NCBI GenBank assembly: GCA_037013685.1
Contig: CM072896.1
Location: 14,147,444 to 14,211,443, forward strand
Source of the DNA: Acridotheres tristis
Taxonomy: Eukaryota; Chordata; Aves; Passeriformes; Sturnidae
Length of the DNA: 64,000 nucleotides
Direction: 5' to 3'
Position 1 is the first letter of the stretch, and every line of letters starts with the position of its first letter. A model generated the notes under the pieces. The model was not told the origin of the DNA, made no database searches, and worked only from the letters and a program-made list of their open reading frames with translations. The position numbers and the translations under genes are program-made. Of the stretch, positions 52,501 to 64,000 are shown in pieces.

Positions 52501-53585
52501 TGTTTCATCTTATTGCTCTGAGGATTTTTTCCAGTTGGCACGTTTGCACTTGTGCTAAATTGCTAAATTTTTAATATATCCCCACTTCCCTGGTTTAACA
52601 CTGCACACCTATGTGAGGCAGAGGGAATTGGCCCTGGCAGTGTGGGCACTCAGGGTTGTTGACACTTAAATTGGCACTCTGTAGTCAGACAACACAGTAG
52701 TGGGCCCCTTGCATAAACTGATAAACAACAAAATACGTTAGAAGCTGTATGAATTGAAACCATAGCCCTCTAACAGCAAAGTAATTTTGGAACAGAGATG
52801 GTGCCATCAGGAAGAGCAGAAGCCAAACCCAACTGATTTCCTGCAGACAGTTCATGCCTTTTGAAACCAAAGACCAAATTCATGGAGTATCCTTGCACCA
52901 ACCACCCGTGGGTTTGAAGGTGGGTTTGGTCCACAGCAGAGAAGAGCTTGTCTCTGTCTTAGACTGAGTGAAACTGGTGAGGCAATCTGGCTGCTGCCAA
53001 GCCAGGGCTGGGACTGTCCCAGCTCATGCTCATGCTGTCTCTTGGTCTGAGCTAGGCCAAAGCACTCAACCAAAAGAAAATTATTTGCTGGTTTAGCCCC
53101 TGAGGCAGACTCATCCCAGGAGCAGCCAAGAGCCAGCAGTGGCACAAGGGACAGGGTGGGAGCATGTGAGGACAGCAGCTGGTGGCAGGGCTGCTGCTGT
53201 GGGAGCAGATAGCCCTCCCATCACCTCAGCCACAGTGTCAGGCCATGGCCTCCGTGCCTGCTGCCCTTCCTGCAGACAGAACAGTAGCATCCCTTCTCAC
53301 AGTCTCCTGACTGGAAGATTTCTTGCCACTGTCAGATTAATTAGAGCCTCAGAGTCCTAGAGTGGCTTTTGCTCCAAACCAGAGACTTTCCTTTCTCCAT
53401 TGAAGGGTATGAAATTAATGAAAATTAACAACAGCCCATGAACAGAAGCACATTAAAGCTATGCAGCTGCTATAAACACACAGAGACAGGGGCATCTCTC
53501 CACAGATGGCTGCTCTGAGTATTTCTAGCACTGCTGCTAACTAATCCTTATTATAGAGAGAGCCAGGACTGTCCGAGATTCCCCA

Positions 53586-53687
53586 GCCATGTGTCCATAG
53601 GCAATGTGCAGACAGAAATGCATGGCAGACCCCAGGATCACCTGGCCACGTGTCCCCAGGCAGTGTGCAGAGAGAAATGCACGGCAG
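53586..53687. repeat. Diverged tandem repeat, two 43-bp copies, period 59
   Basis: Copy 1 (53586-53628) and copy 2 (53645-53687) match at 37 of 43 positions. Both start GCCA, contain GTGTCC and GTGCAGA, and end with an AGAAATGCA-to-GGCAG segment. Only two copies are visible, so this is an old local duplication and not a satellite array. Confidence 0.9.
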
Positions 53688-55584
53688 CAGCTGCTGAGCC
53701 TGCCTGAGTTTCAGAGCATTATCGTGCTGAGCTGCCAGCTGTGCCCAGCTCTGCTCTGGGTTCACCAGGGATCTTGTTCCAACCACATCTCTCCTGCCAG
53801 GTTGGTGCCAGAGCAGGGAGTAAATTCTGTCCAGACTGGCCTTGAGTATCCAAGGCAGGCAGCACAGACCCAGCTGTCTTCACTGAGAGGAAAATTGGCT
53901 TCTAGAGCCCCTTGCAAAAATAAATAAATAACTAAATACAGATCTTAATTCAAAAGTGAGAGAGGCTTGTGGCCAAAATGTCACTTTTTGCAGTATTTCA
54001 AAGAGCTCTAGTCTTTGTTCCAGGCTGAAACTCCAGCCCAGTTGGCAAAGTCCCATGGGTTTCAGAGCAGCTCAGATTTCATTCTCTAACATACCCTGCC
54101 GAAAGCACTGGCTCATGAAAGGTGAACAACTTCTAAGAAATGGGCTGGAGACAGACCTGGCCTTCCTTATCACTGTCTCCTGGTGTTTCAGTGTGAATAG
54201 CAGGCAGGTAGCTGGTGGTGGAAAGAATCCACAGTAACAGCAGAGTCCCGAGGACTGTTAGAGGGAGAAGCTCCAGCCCATCTCCTGGCTGAGCTGCACA
54301 ACAGCATTGCAGTAAGGCTGTCCATAAGAAGCTTAATAGGGAAGGAATGGAGCTACACCTCTTCTGCTGAGCTCATCACCTTTGTAATAATCCAGGAGAG
54401 TGAGTTTGAAATGGACTAGTAATCCTCCCTGAGTGCAATACACTATGGCTCTTTCTCCCTGTGGTGAACAGCAGCCTACTAAGGATGTCAAATGGCAGTT
54501 CTGCTGCTGCCTCAGACACCTGAGGGGAAATAAACCATTGCTAACAAATGAGTTTTTCTGAATGTCCCCGATCTACAGGTGTTTGAATGTTGGAATGAAA
54601 ATGCCGCCTAGCTCTGGGAGTCTGCTCCCACAGGCAGCACCAGATCTGCCTGCCCTCACCCTCTGTTCCCACCCATCCTTAGGGGAGTGATTTGGGCTGG
54701 TCTTTGCTCCACACCAAGGTGAGCTGGGCTCTGTTCCCAGCCTTCCCCCCCTCCTTCCCGATGCTGTGCAGCTCAGATCCCTTCTGTGAGCCTCAATCTC
54801 CCTTTCTGTAGCAAAAGAGTGAGCCATAGGTTTGTTTTTGAAAGCTCCAGACACGCAGTACAACAGGAGAGTGAGGTACTGGGACTGTCCAAGCTGCTCC
54901 TGTCTCTGCAACAGTCTGAGCTCAAGAGTTAATGAGAACTGGGCTCCAGCAACCTCCAGCTCTGGTTTTGGAAGCAAATTTCCACATTGCCAAAGAGGCA
55001 CAAATCTAAATCTCCTTCCTCCTTTACTCCTGCCCATTCTCTATGGTGCCTCTGGAAATTACAGTGTTGTCATTTGAAAACAAAAGTGCTTAGTTGGCAG
55101 GAAAGACTCCATAAAGAAAGCAATGGAAGCTGTCACATCTGTACTTTCTGAACACCATCTGTCTCCCAAGTTTACTCTGAAACAAAGAAAATCCCATCCA
55201 GTCCTCCTGCAATATATCAGCAAATTGCTTAGCAGTGGCACTTGGAGAAGGAATGAACACATTTCAATTAGACAATGGCATCATAAAACACCAGCTCAGT
55301 AAATAAAAACCTGGAGGTTAACATTTGTAGAGATTAAGCAATCTGTTAAGTAAAGTTTACTATGGCATGTTAGGGGTTTTGTTATACAGTTATACACACG
55401 TAGCATCCAAAACAGCCTCATTAACTTACTTTTAAGATTGATGTTTTTACTTTAAGCATATGTGATTACCTGAGAGTTACCTGAAGTTCAGAGACTGGTT
55501 TGGAAGTGTAGATACCTGCAAAAAGAGGTGTATCATTTCTAGTAGAGAAAGAAAGGACAGCAGTGTGATGGAGAGGAAAAGTGA

Positions 55585-55630
55585 AATCACAGAACGATTT
55601 GGGTTGGAAGAGAACCATAAAGATCAAAAA
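55585..55630 (-). mobile_element. Short CR1 LINE 3' tail fragment
   Basis: The + strand reads AATCACAGAACGATTTGGG followed by TTGGAAGAGAACCATAAAGA, the reverse complement of the last few tens of bases of CR1. Only the extreme 3' end is present, so the copy is a severely 5'-truncated fragment. No target duplication can be identified with confidence. Confidence 0.75.
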
Positions 55631-58024
55631 GGCAAATTGTATCTTTGCTTTAGGGGCTGATGACAAATGCTGAAAATGGGATGTAACTACTGCAAACAGG
55701 CTAGTTACCCTCAGGAAATCCTAATTCCAGGGTAGGTGGAACTGAAAGCTGGGCTAACACTTACCTGGAGAATATGTATCACCTCTGATTTCCAAGACTT
55801 CACAACCACTATGGTTATGACATTTTAATTTACTGCTTTATACCCTGTAAATCGCAAAATAGCCTCACACATTTGGTCCTTGCAGGACTGCATGCACTAC
55901 AAGCTGAAGCTAGGAGGAGGATCCACAGTTTCTTGGCTGATTTTGCAAACAGTCTTTGCATACAAAGCAGAGTTAACCTGGGCAGGCTTCAACTTCTTCC
56001 CAACTCAGATAAATGTTTTTGATTAAGATAAATCAGTACAAATCCTTAAGAAGGCTGCTCCTGCAGAGTGCTCCTGCAGTGCACAGGGAGATCTCACTGT
56101 GCTTTTCAGGAGTGGTTTTTCTGCCAGCTTCAAGGAGTGGCTGCTCACAGCTGCCATCACTGTGACCCTCCATTAACTCTATGAACAGCACATGGGGCAG
56201 AATTTGTTTTCAAAGGACCTTGCAAATATTCAGTGTAAAAAGTGACCAGCACATTTGCACTGCAGTGAGTTGTGCCTCACAAACAGCCAAAACCACTGGT
56301 CTCATGTTTTACAGGGATAAATGAGTCTCAGGCAAACACAGCCTGTGATGATGCACCTTCCACTGCACTCCCCTGGGTGCTGGACAGACCCATGGGGTAC
56401 AACACCCCAAAGAGCTGCTGGAACCTGCTGGCTGCTGAAATGCTCCTGTTCTACAGCACTCTTGCTCCTGTGCTGTCAGCTCTCCTTCATTGTCACTTCC
56501 CCCCTCTCTTTCAACATCACTGCCTGCCACACGAGCTGGGAGATTATCTCAATAATTCCAGCTGTTGTGCTACACCACACTGAACATAATCAAAGCTAAC
56601 AAAGCATGCTTCACTGGCTCCCTTGTCATCTGGCACTGAAGGCTGAGGATCCAAATGAGCAGGGCTCAGGCTCATGTCATACTTGAGAGAGTTTGGCAGG
56701 GGAGAGGGGGGAGAAAACAAAAAAAAGCTGTGAATTTTGCATGGCTGTTTTTATCATTAGAAAACTTCAGGGAAGTATTGATAGGGTGGGATGATGCTGT
56801 GATTCTGTGGGTTTATCAGTTTTGATATCTTTCTGGAATGCAGACTTCTTCAACAAATATTTCTGGGTATACCTTGGATTACAGATGCAGATTTACCTGC
56901 AGCTGTGCTCATACAAGGTCTTGGACAGTCTGGCAAATCCAATCACTTGTGCTGATACAGGCAGGATGCAGTCTCCCACCTTAACACCATGATTAACACA
57001 GTGGCATCTTCAATGCATTCACCTGAAACAAAATGCAAAGAATAAGAAAGAAAAGACTGCAGTAGACCCCACATTATACACACTTCCAGTTCAGTTCCCT
57101 AAGCAGAGAACTCCAGACTCACCAGCACCAGGGTGGATGATAAATAAGGGCCATGGCCTTTGGCAAAAAGAAGTCAATTTGCTCACCCAGCTCCATCCAA
57201 ACTTGCAGCAATCAGTGCACAGAGGTGCTCAAATAGGAAATAGGAATGGAAATAATTTGCCAGTAACAGCTGAGACTGACATTGGAGCCTAATCCAGTGC
57301 CCAGATGGTGAGAACAAGCACTGGTTATGTAGGACTAGGAGCTGATCTCTTCCTTGGGCCTTGCTTATCTAAGTAGGCATAGCCCCGAGATCCCCTGCCA
57401 GTGGCTTACAGGGATACCACCACTTCTACCTTTTTGGCTGATAAGTTTTGTTGCAAACAGCTGAGATTACACCACATGCCCATAAAATGGCACTTCCCTG
57501 CCCTGTCTGGTTTTTCAGGTGCTGCTGGGCTCCATGTCCCAGCAGCTGAGAGCAGCTCTGAGTGAGAAATGCTAAAAGGGTCATCTCCAAGGACTGAGAG
57601 CAACAATTTCCAAATCACAAAGGATTGAAACTCTTCACACATGGCCCACTCTTACAGACTTCTAAGCCGCTTAGTTGTTTTTAAAAATGAATGATGGCAT
57701 TTGCATATCTTCTCCCAATGCCAGAAAGGCCAGAAACTTTGCAAATTTTCATGTGATGCCACTTCAGCAGGCTGAGAAGCATTTCTTGGCTTCTCAGTAT
57801 GTGAACTGCAGCTTCTCTCCATATTATCATCTTTAGTATTATACCAGGGATGTGCATTCCAGAGGCATTCAGAGCTTCATGAAAAGCACAGAGTAATTTC
57901 CAAAATCTAGGTTTATGCTGAACGAAAGAAGGGACTCCCTGTCCCTCTGGCACGCAATCAAAGAGGCCAGCCTCCATCTCATATAGAGCAACACTGAACA
58001 GCCACAGAGCAAGCTTTGGGAAGA

Positions 58025-58055
58025 TATATTCAGTATATTTCATATACTGAATATA
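58025..58055. repeat. Perfect AT-rich inverted repeat, 14-bp arms, 3-nt loop
   Basis: TATATTCAGTATAT (58025-58038) and ATATACTGAATATA (58042-58055) are exact reverse complements around TTC. Low GC and a tiny loop make cruciform extrusion plausible. No transposon terminal sequence or target duplication was recognised around it. Confidence 0.9.
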
Positions 58056-58781
58056 CATACACTTTCTAAGATACCATGCAAAAGTCATAACCACATGCAG
58101 AGCTCACTCAACACCTAGCACCTAAGGTGTTAATACAGCACAGAGGAAACCATGTAATCCCTGAAACGAGGACAGTACTCCAAGAATGGATCGATCCAGG
58201 GTTGCCCTTCAGTTCCCATCTGCTGACAGACAGCAAATTGATCAGTGTGGTTTGAATTTCTCTCCTGACAATTCAGGCAGGAGAGGGCCAGGAGCTCTCT
58301 AAATGCATAATCTGTGCCTGGCACTCACTCGCTGTGTACTAAACAAAGATAAAACCTTTGGAGCAAGCTGTTTCCCCTCCAGTTGGTTAACATTTGTATC
58401 CAGCTGAATTCCTGGGGTGATAACTCCAGCAAACCTCCTCCTCTGAGGCAGATAAATAAAACATACCGTAAAGAAAAATACAGGGTATTGGCACATCTCT
58501 CCCACAGGCTGTAAGCAGCTGAATGCCGCATCCCAGTGAGGAACTAGCGAGTTTGGTTGTTTTTTTTTCCCGGGGAGGCTCTGCTCACTCTCTGCCTTTC
58601 TCCCTAGTAACTGATCCATTTTTTTGTTCCTCCTTCCCGCTGGCTGGTGCACAGAGCCATGCCCCGGCACAGGACACAGCAGCATCTTTGCTAATTCTCA
58701 AAGTGCCACCTACAGTTTGTGCGAGTGCATGTGTGTGAGCAAACGCAGTCCCAGGCAGAGATGGAGACATCCTACCAAGGA

Positions 58782-58806
58782 TATATATAAATGCCTCAGT
58801 ACTGAG
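58782..58806 (+). promoter_or_regulatory. TATA-like motif followed by 12-bp palindrome
   Basis: TATATATAA at 58782-58790 is followed 4 nt later by the palindrome CTCAGTACTGAG (58795-58806). The preceding 250 bp is slightly richer in CpG than its surroundings. No transcript or open frame downstream supports a promoter, so this is a weak call. Confidence 0.15.
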
Positions 58807-59661
58807 ACATGATCAAACCAGCCCGTAGCTCTCACATGAGAGGACAGAAATAAGTCTGGAAATGCTTCTGTTCTGGGAGCAGGTCTTCTGCCTGCGGGGG
58901 AAATCAGGCACTGAGCACACAAACTCTGCAGGGGCACAGCAAGCCTGGCAGGGGATGAAACAGACTCCTGACTGCACCTCGTGTGCTCTGTGAGTGCTCC
59001 TCCACTCCTAGCTCAGAAGAATTGCCACAAAACCAGAATAGAGATCCAGTACCTGTTTTCACCATGATATAATACAACAGTGGATGTGGCAGTACCAGCT
59101 CCCCAGAGGTGCCACGAAAATGATGGTAAGTGGGGGCAAGTGCTGGAGTGGAGCAGTGCAGTGGCCTCAATAGTCACAGTGGTTTAGCAATCCTCAGCAC
59201 CGATGCCATCCCACCCCTCACCCCTGCCAAAAGGGCCCTGTACAGTGGAGAAGCTTTTTTTAGGCTGACAGGGAGGCAGACAGGGCAAAGGAAATGAACG
59301 CAACAGCTGAGAGGCTTAGGATTTAATCAGAGCTGGCTTTCTACTGCTTGTTTGCTTTCTTCACTTATTTTCAAATGAAAATATCCATGTCTATAGAAAA
59401 TACAGAAAACTCCAAAACCCAAACAACTATTCCCTGTGCGATTGAAATGGTGGGGAGGAAGGGTTTTATTTGCTCTTTATTAATTTTCTTGCAGAGGTAA
59501 TTTAAAAGAAGTAAGAGAGGACTTTTCTGCTTCTGTGTTGCCTTACAGCAGTCAGACTGACTGGGGAGCTCACAAAAGCCATGCTTAGATCTACAGGAAA
59601 AACAATGGCCAGACACACTCTCAGCTGGAGGCTTTCCTTGGGGTTTTGCCTCCCTCACCTG

Positions 59662-59680
59662 TTTTTTTTTGGGGGGGGGG
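59662..59680. repeat. T9G10 homopolymer junction
   Basis: Nine T are followed directly by ten G. Such tracts are unstable and error-prone in sequencing, so the exact lengths should be treated with care. Confidence 0.9.
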
Positions 59681-62600
59681 TTTGACAGTTCTGTGCAATA
59701 GCTTCGTCTTTTCCTTTTCACAGTAGGCTGTGATGGACCACCACCATCAAGGGATTGCACTGACCAGATTTCCACTGGTGTTCTGCACAGAGCTCAAACA
59801 AACTCCCCATGGTTTGTTGAAGAGTCTGATCCTGGCTGGAAAAACTTCCTCTCAGGCTTGAGCAGATGTTTGCAGGAGAAGACTTGGAGAGGCTGGAGAG
59901 CTCTGCTCTGGAGCTCCTCATTCTTTCTGCCCCCTGCTCCAACCAACCCCAGAGAACTCAGCAACAGCCTCTGTTTGGGCACGGGCACACTTGAAAATGG
60001 TTGTTTACAGTGATTTCACTTGGACTGACAGGAAAACAGGAACACAGAATGGTTTTTAAATACACCCTGTAGCTAAAAGCCTGGAAGCAGCTGGCCTCTG
60101 GCCAGGCTGTGAGAATGAACAATGATATTTTGGGGCAGAGACGGAGGCGAGCCCAGATTCTTCCTGCTATAATTTGACTTTTTTGAATGCACTTAAATGG
60201 AGAGGTTGTTAACTAATCGGATGTCTTTCAATTTGGCTCTTAGGTTTGGCTCATGATATAGCAGATACACAAAGAGCACATTCCCTATACCCCTTTCAGT
60301 CATCAGCTATTCTTCTCACTCATCAGTTTCTTTCTTTCTTTTATTTTTTAATGTTTCTTTGCTGTAAGTTTAGATCTTTTGTGATAAAAAGAACATGGAA
60401 AAAACTTTTCTTCCTTTCTGTTCTTAATAAACACTTTTATTCTGCATGTTAACTGATTTCTTGGCTTCTGAAGAAGTAAATAAAACATTGGGAAGTCAAA
60501 GTCAAATATGAAATATTGAGTTTATCCAGACTTCTTGTTTCCTTTATAGCTCTGTCATCAACCATTTGAGATTTTAATTTTTGTTCCAAAACAGCAAGCA
60601 AGAAAACAGTTTACAAATTCTTCAGAACTCCCACAGAAATGGGAAAAACAGTCTTACTTAACCATCTGGACAAGGATTGTGTCTGCTCCAGCTCATGGCT
60701 GGCAGACTCCAGTCTTCTCACCAGTGGTGACAGCAGCCACAGGTGATGGGACCACAGTGACTCCAGCACAAGGCTGAGTTCCCACAGGGTAGGAGGCTGT
60801 GGTGCTGTGAGACTTGTCCTGCACCATCCTGTGCTGACACAGGGCACAAACTCACTGAGGGCTGGCCCAACACCACTGGGAATGGCAAGGAAAGCTCCTT
60901 CAGGGTGGGTCTGACACTGTTTAGGAGAGAAGGAACACTTAAATCACTGCTTCTGGGACAGGTTCTCAGCTCTTTTTAACAATACAAGAATACTAAACAG
61001 GCCTGTGATTATCTGTAGGGTTTTTATGATCAGCAGGTGGTCACTCATCTGGCAGATCTTAGGCACACTACTCTCCTGGTCTTTTTCTGCTAGAGAGAGA
61101 TATTTGGTGGGGGTGGAGAGAAAGAAATTGAAAATGCGAAAGGAAAACTTGACCAGACTACTCCCACTCCTTGAAAACCCCAAATACATGTGTGCATGCG
61201 TGAGCTGGCTAGATGGGAGATAAATCCCAGCTGTACATGGAGTGACCTGGCAATATCCTTGTTTGTACTCTTACTTCTTCCCTCCACTGAATTCTGTCAC
61301 CTTGGAGCCTTGCAGTGGGTTGAGCCCCAGAGAACAGGGGGAACTGCCCAGGGATGGTCCCACAGCCCCACACTTGTCTGAAGGAACCTGCTGCCATCAG
61401 GAGCTAAACAGGACTGGGAGGTGCCACAGGTGAAGGCAAACACAGGTAGCTGAAGGTCCCCTCAATGTTTAATTACAGGTAGCTGAGGTGCCTGCTTGTT
61501 GCCGAGGGATAAAAGGCAGAAAGACAGAAAATCAGTCCTGTGGCAAGCTTGGCTGCCCTTTTTATAAGGAAAACACAGTTTTGCCAATCCTCTGCAATCC
61601 TGTACCATTTTGTTGAAGCCAGTGCCACGGTATGTTTGGCAGGCAGATAAGCTTGAAAATAACTGAGGGTATGAGAGAACACAAAAATCCTTCAAACAGG
61701 AGACACACTGCAGAGATGTCAGAAATGGGACATTGGGATGCACAACAATCAAAATTCAGAGTTTTTCCCTTAAGAGACCACCATCAGCCAGCTGTGGCAA
61801 ACCAGTCCAGAGGAAGCTATAGCACATGAATTCCAGTTGTCATGCAGGGATTCCCAACGCTTTACACTTTTCTAGGACTGAAGCATCCTAGCAAAGGAGC
61901 AGGTTCAGGGGATGAGGTCAGCTGAAGGCCAAGAATAAGGTGTGACACCACTGCAATATCTTGAGCAAAAGGAAAGCAGGGTGCAATGAGTCCAGTGACC
62001 TGGACCCAGACCCTCTTGTGGACATGGAACTGGGTTTGCAAAGAGCCTCCTCCTCCAGACTGCCAGTTCACATCTTTAGCTCTTCACTGACAGGGCTGCA
62101 GTTTGCTAACTGCTCTCACAGAGCCTTGCACAACAGAATCCTCTTAGAAAATGCCATCAAAACACTGCTGAAATGGAAACAGAACAACAGGGCAAACTGG
62201 GGGACAAGGTAATGGTTAAAGGGGCATTTTGCATCAAGAAGCAGCAGGCTCTGTGCACCGCATACTTGGCACTGATGGGCTACCAAAGCTGGCTTTCTTT
62301 GGCAGACATTATATTGCCTCCCTCATGGAAATGACTCTGTGTAGATGTGTCCAAGTAGCTGGCAGGGTTGTGACCCTCTCCCCTGCCTCTTAATTCTGAA
62401 CATGCCTCTCACTGAACATGCCCTGGGGAGCTGTGCAGATAAAGAATACATGGGAATGCATGTGAGGAGGAGTGTGCAAGACAGGGAGAGAAGAGAGGAG
62501 AATATGAGAAACCAGACATCTAACAAAGAAGGAGGAAAAATGATCAGGCAAAGCAGTGAGATGAGAGAGAGAGTTGTTATTAGAGGCAAGAAGTGAAAAG

Positions 62601-64000
62601 AGGCAAATTAAACACTGGTTCAAACCAGAGTAAAAATAGCACAGGAGGAAAACGAAAAAGAAAAGACTGCAAAGGAATACAACTGATGTCTTTCAGTAGG
62701 TGCTATCACACTCATATACCTGCTCTGCCAGCTTGGTAGAGGAGTACACCCTGAAACTACCTGGAGGGCAGCAGGATGGTCCTGGAAACAGCCCTGGCTG
62801 TAGCCCTCATGCCTCCAGCTGGGCCAACTGAGATAACAAACTTGGGGACTGCTGCTGGGTCACAGCTGTAAGTTATTCACATCAAGTATTGACCAGTCAC
62901 TGCAAAAGAACTTGGCTCTGTAGCTGCTTTTTGAGACATCTGCATCTCCCTTCACCCACAAAAGCAGATGGGATCTGGTCTATGGAGCTAAATCCAGATA
63001 AAAGCCAAAGTTACATCCAGATAGAAAATTAACTGGTGCAGAATTCTTCATTGTAGTGTCAAGAAGGATGTCACTATTAAGATATGTCAGAAAGTTAAGA
63101 CAGACTCAAAGTCCATATGCTTATACTTGATTTCCATTCTGGTCACAAAATTAAAATTAGGGATGAAGCCAAGATCAAAACTTAATCTCAGGCTATGACC
63201 TCCCTCCTGTGCCCCATGTCCATCTGGATCCACAAAATGAGCTGCATTAATCTCTGGAGGCAGCAAAGAAAACTGAAAGCAAAGCAAAGCAGGAGTTTAT
63301 GTGTAAGAATATATGACAGGGTACAAAGCAATGATAACACATTACTGGAAAAATCACAGCTGATTAGATGCATCTCCCAAGCCCCTTCCCAAAGCAGGCT
63401 TTGTCCTTATCCTGGATGCCCAAATTCAGGACCAAGTGTCACCAATACATATCCCAAGAATGCAGCTGGAACCCCTGTTACCTGTGGCTGCCACTCAGAC
63501 ATCTGAGGGACCATAGGGCACTGGAAAGGTAAAAGTGAGTCACTCCATGGCTGTGTGCCTGCCCTGCTCAATCCTCATTCCCCCCAGGATTATCCTCAAG
63601 GGCAGGGATGTCTCTGATGTTTTAAGAAAGCTGTCCTGCTCCCCTTCCTGCCTGCAGTTTTCCTGCCTGACCTCTACTAGGTGAGTTTGCAGTTCAGCTC
63701 CCTCCCTGCAAAAGGAGGATCACAGAACCACCCTGCTCCAAGACAGCACTGCAAGAATAAAAGCATTAACAGTTGCATTGGGCACAAAAGCAATGAGAGG
63801 TTGGATGAATATGACAGATTGCTGTACATTCGATTTCTAATGTTACAGCCCCGATCAGACCAAGTAACCTGACTTAATCTAAGTGCCACTCATGCTGACA
63901 ACCTCTGGAGAGCAGACAAGGCAGCCTGCTCTGAATAACCTCCAGACCTGAGTGGAAACACCAGCCCTGGCAACTCTTTGGTTCTGCTGTCACTTCCCTT

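Larger units (their letters stand above)
43291..55584. other. Intergenic flank downstream of FGF12, first part
   Basis: I find no recognisable gene here. Open frames are short, at most 145 codons, and overlapping frames on both strands have no family resemblance, which is the pattern of non-coding DNA. The contents named separately are an inverted repeat at 46503-46524 and a diverged tandem repeat at 53586-53687. In mammals the next gene in this direction is CCDC50 or a neighbour. I saw no exon of it, so the gene is probably beyond the window. Confidence 0.6.
55631..64000. other. Intergenic flank downstream of FGF12, second part
   Basis: I see no supportable gene. The stretch contains the hairpin at 58025-58055, a TATA-like word followed by a palindrome at 58782-58806, and a T9G10 homopolymer junction at 59662-59680. 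Open frames of up to 137 codons are present but have no recognisable domain or splice context. Confidence 0.6.

Noticed and set aside
59371..59775. 134-codon minus-strand frame with a basic KRKRRS-like stretch
   Set aside because: The basic patch comes from a pyrimidine-rich tract beside the T9G10 homopolymer. No protein family recognised.

Overview
This is vertebrate nuclear DNA, most likely from a bird. It has long introns with canonical GT-AG splice sites, sparse CpG, very few interspersed repeats, and CR1-type LINE 3' ends (36266-36530 and 55585-55630). The order of bird cannot be settled from the sequence. I see no prokaryotic-style operons, CRISPR arrays or mobile gene cassettes. None of the long open frames resembles a known protein except where they cross the exons described here.

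The only protein-coding gene I can support is the 3' end of FGF12 (fibroblast growth factor homologous factor 1) on the + strand. Positions 1-32300 are the 3' part of the intron before the penultimate exon. Exon 4 is 32301-32499 (199 bp, phase 0 in, phase 1 out). Intron 4 is 32500-41098. The final coding exon is 41099-41217, ending in TAG. Together the two exons encode the last 105 residues: the second half of the beta-trefoil core and the isoform-shared C-terminal tail. The earlier exons and all promoters lie upstream of the window.

The 3' UTR begins at 41218. It contains a C-rich element, an A-rich (CAA)n tract and an imperfect (AAT)n microsatellite, with three AATAAA signals at 41551, 41572 and 41593. 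A longer 3' UTR is possible, because an AU-rich stretch lies near 41973 and another AATAAA at 43266. From about 43.3 kb to the end I see no convincing gene, so I read this as intergenic flank with a CR1 fragment, simple repeats and a few inverted or tandem repeats.

The hunt found no new multi-gene system. The most useful observations are small. They are a dense set of G-runs just inside the intron 4 donor, poly(A) signals embedded in a microsatellite, a C-rich/G-quadruplex-capable element just after the stop codon, and a G-quadruplex motif in intron 4. Intron 4 also has a CpG/E-box patch. Near-perfect 14-bp-arm inverted repeats occur at 7576-7604 and 58025-58055. Several AT-rich, homeodomain-motif-rich stretches could be conserved non-coding elements, but that needs alignment to other birds.
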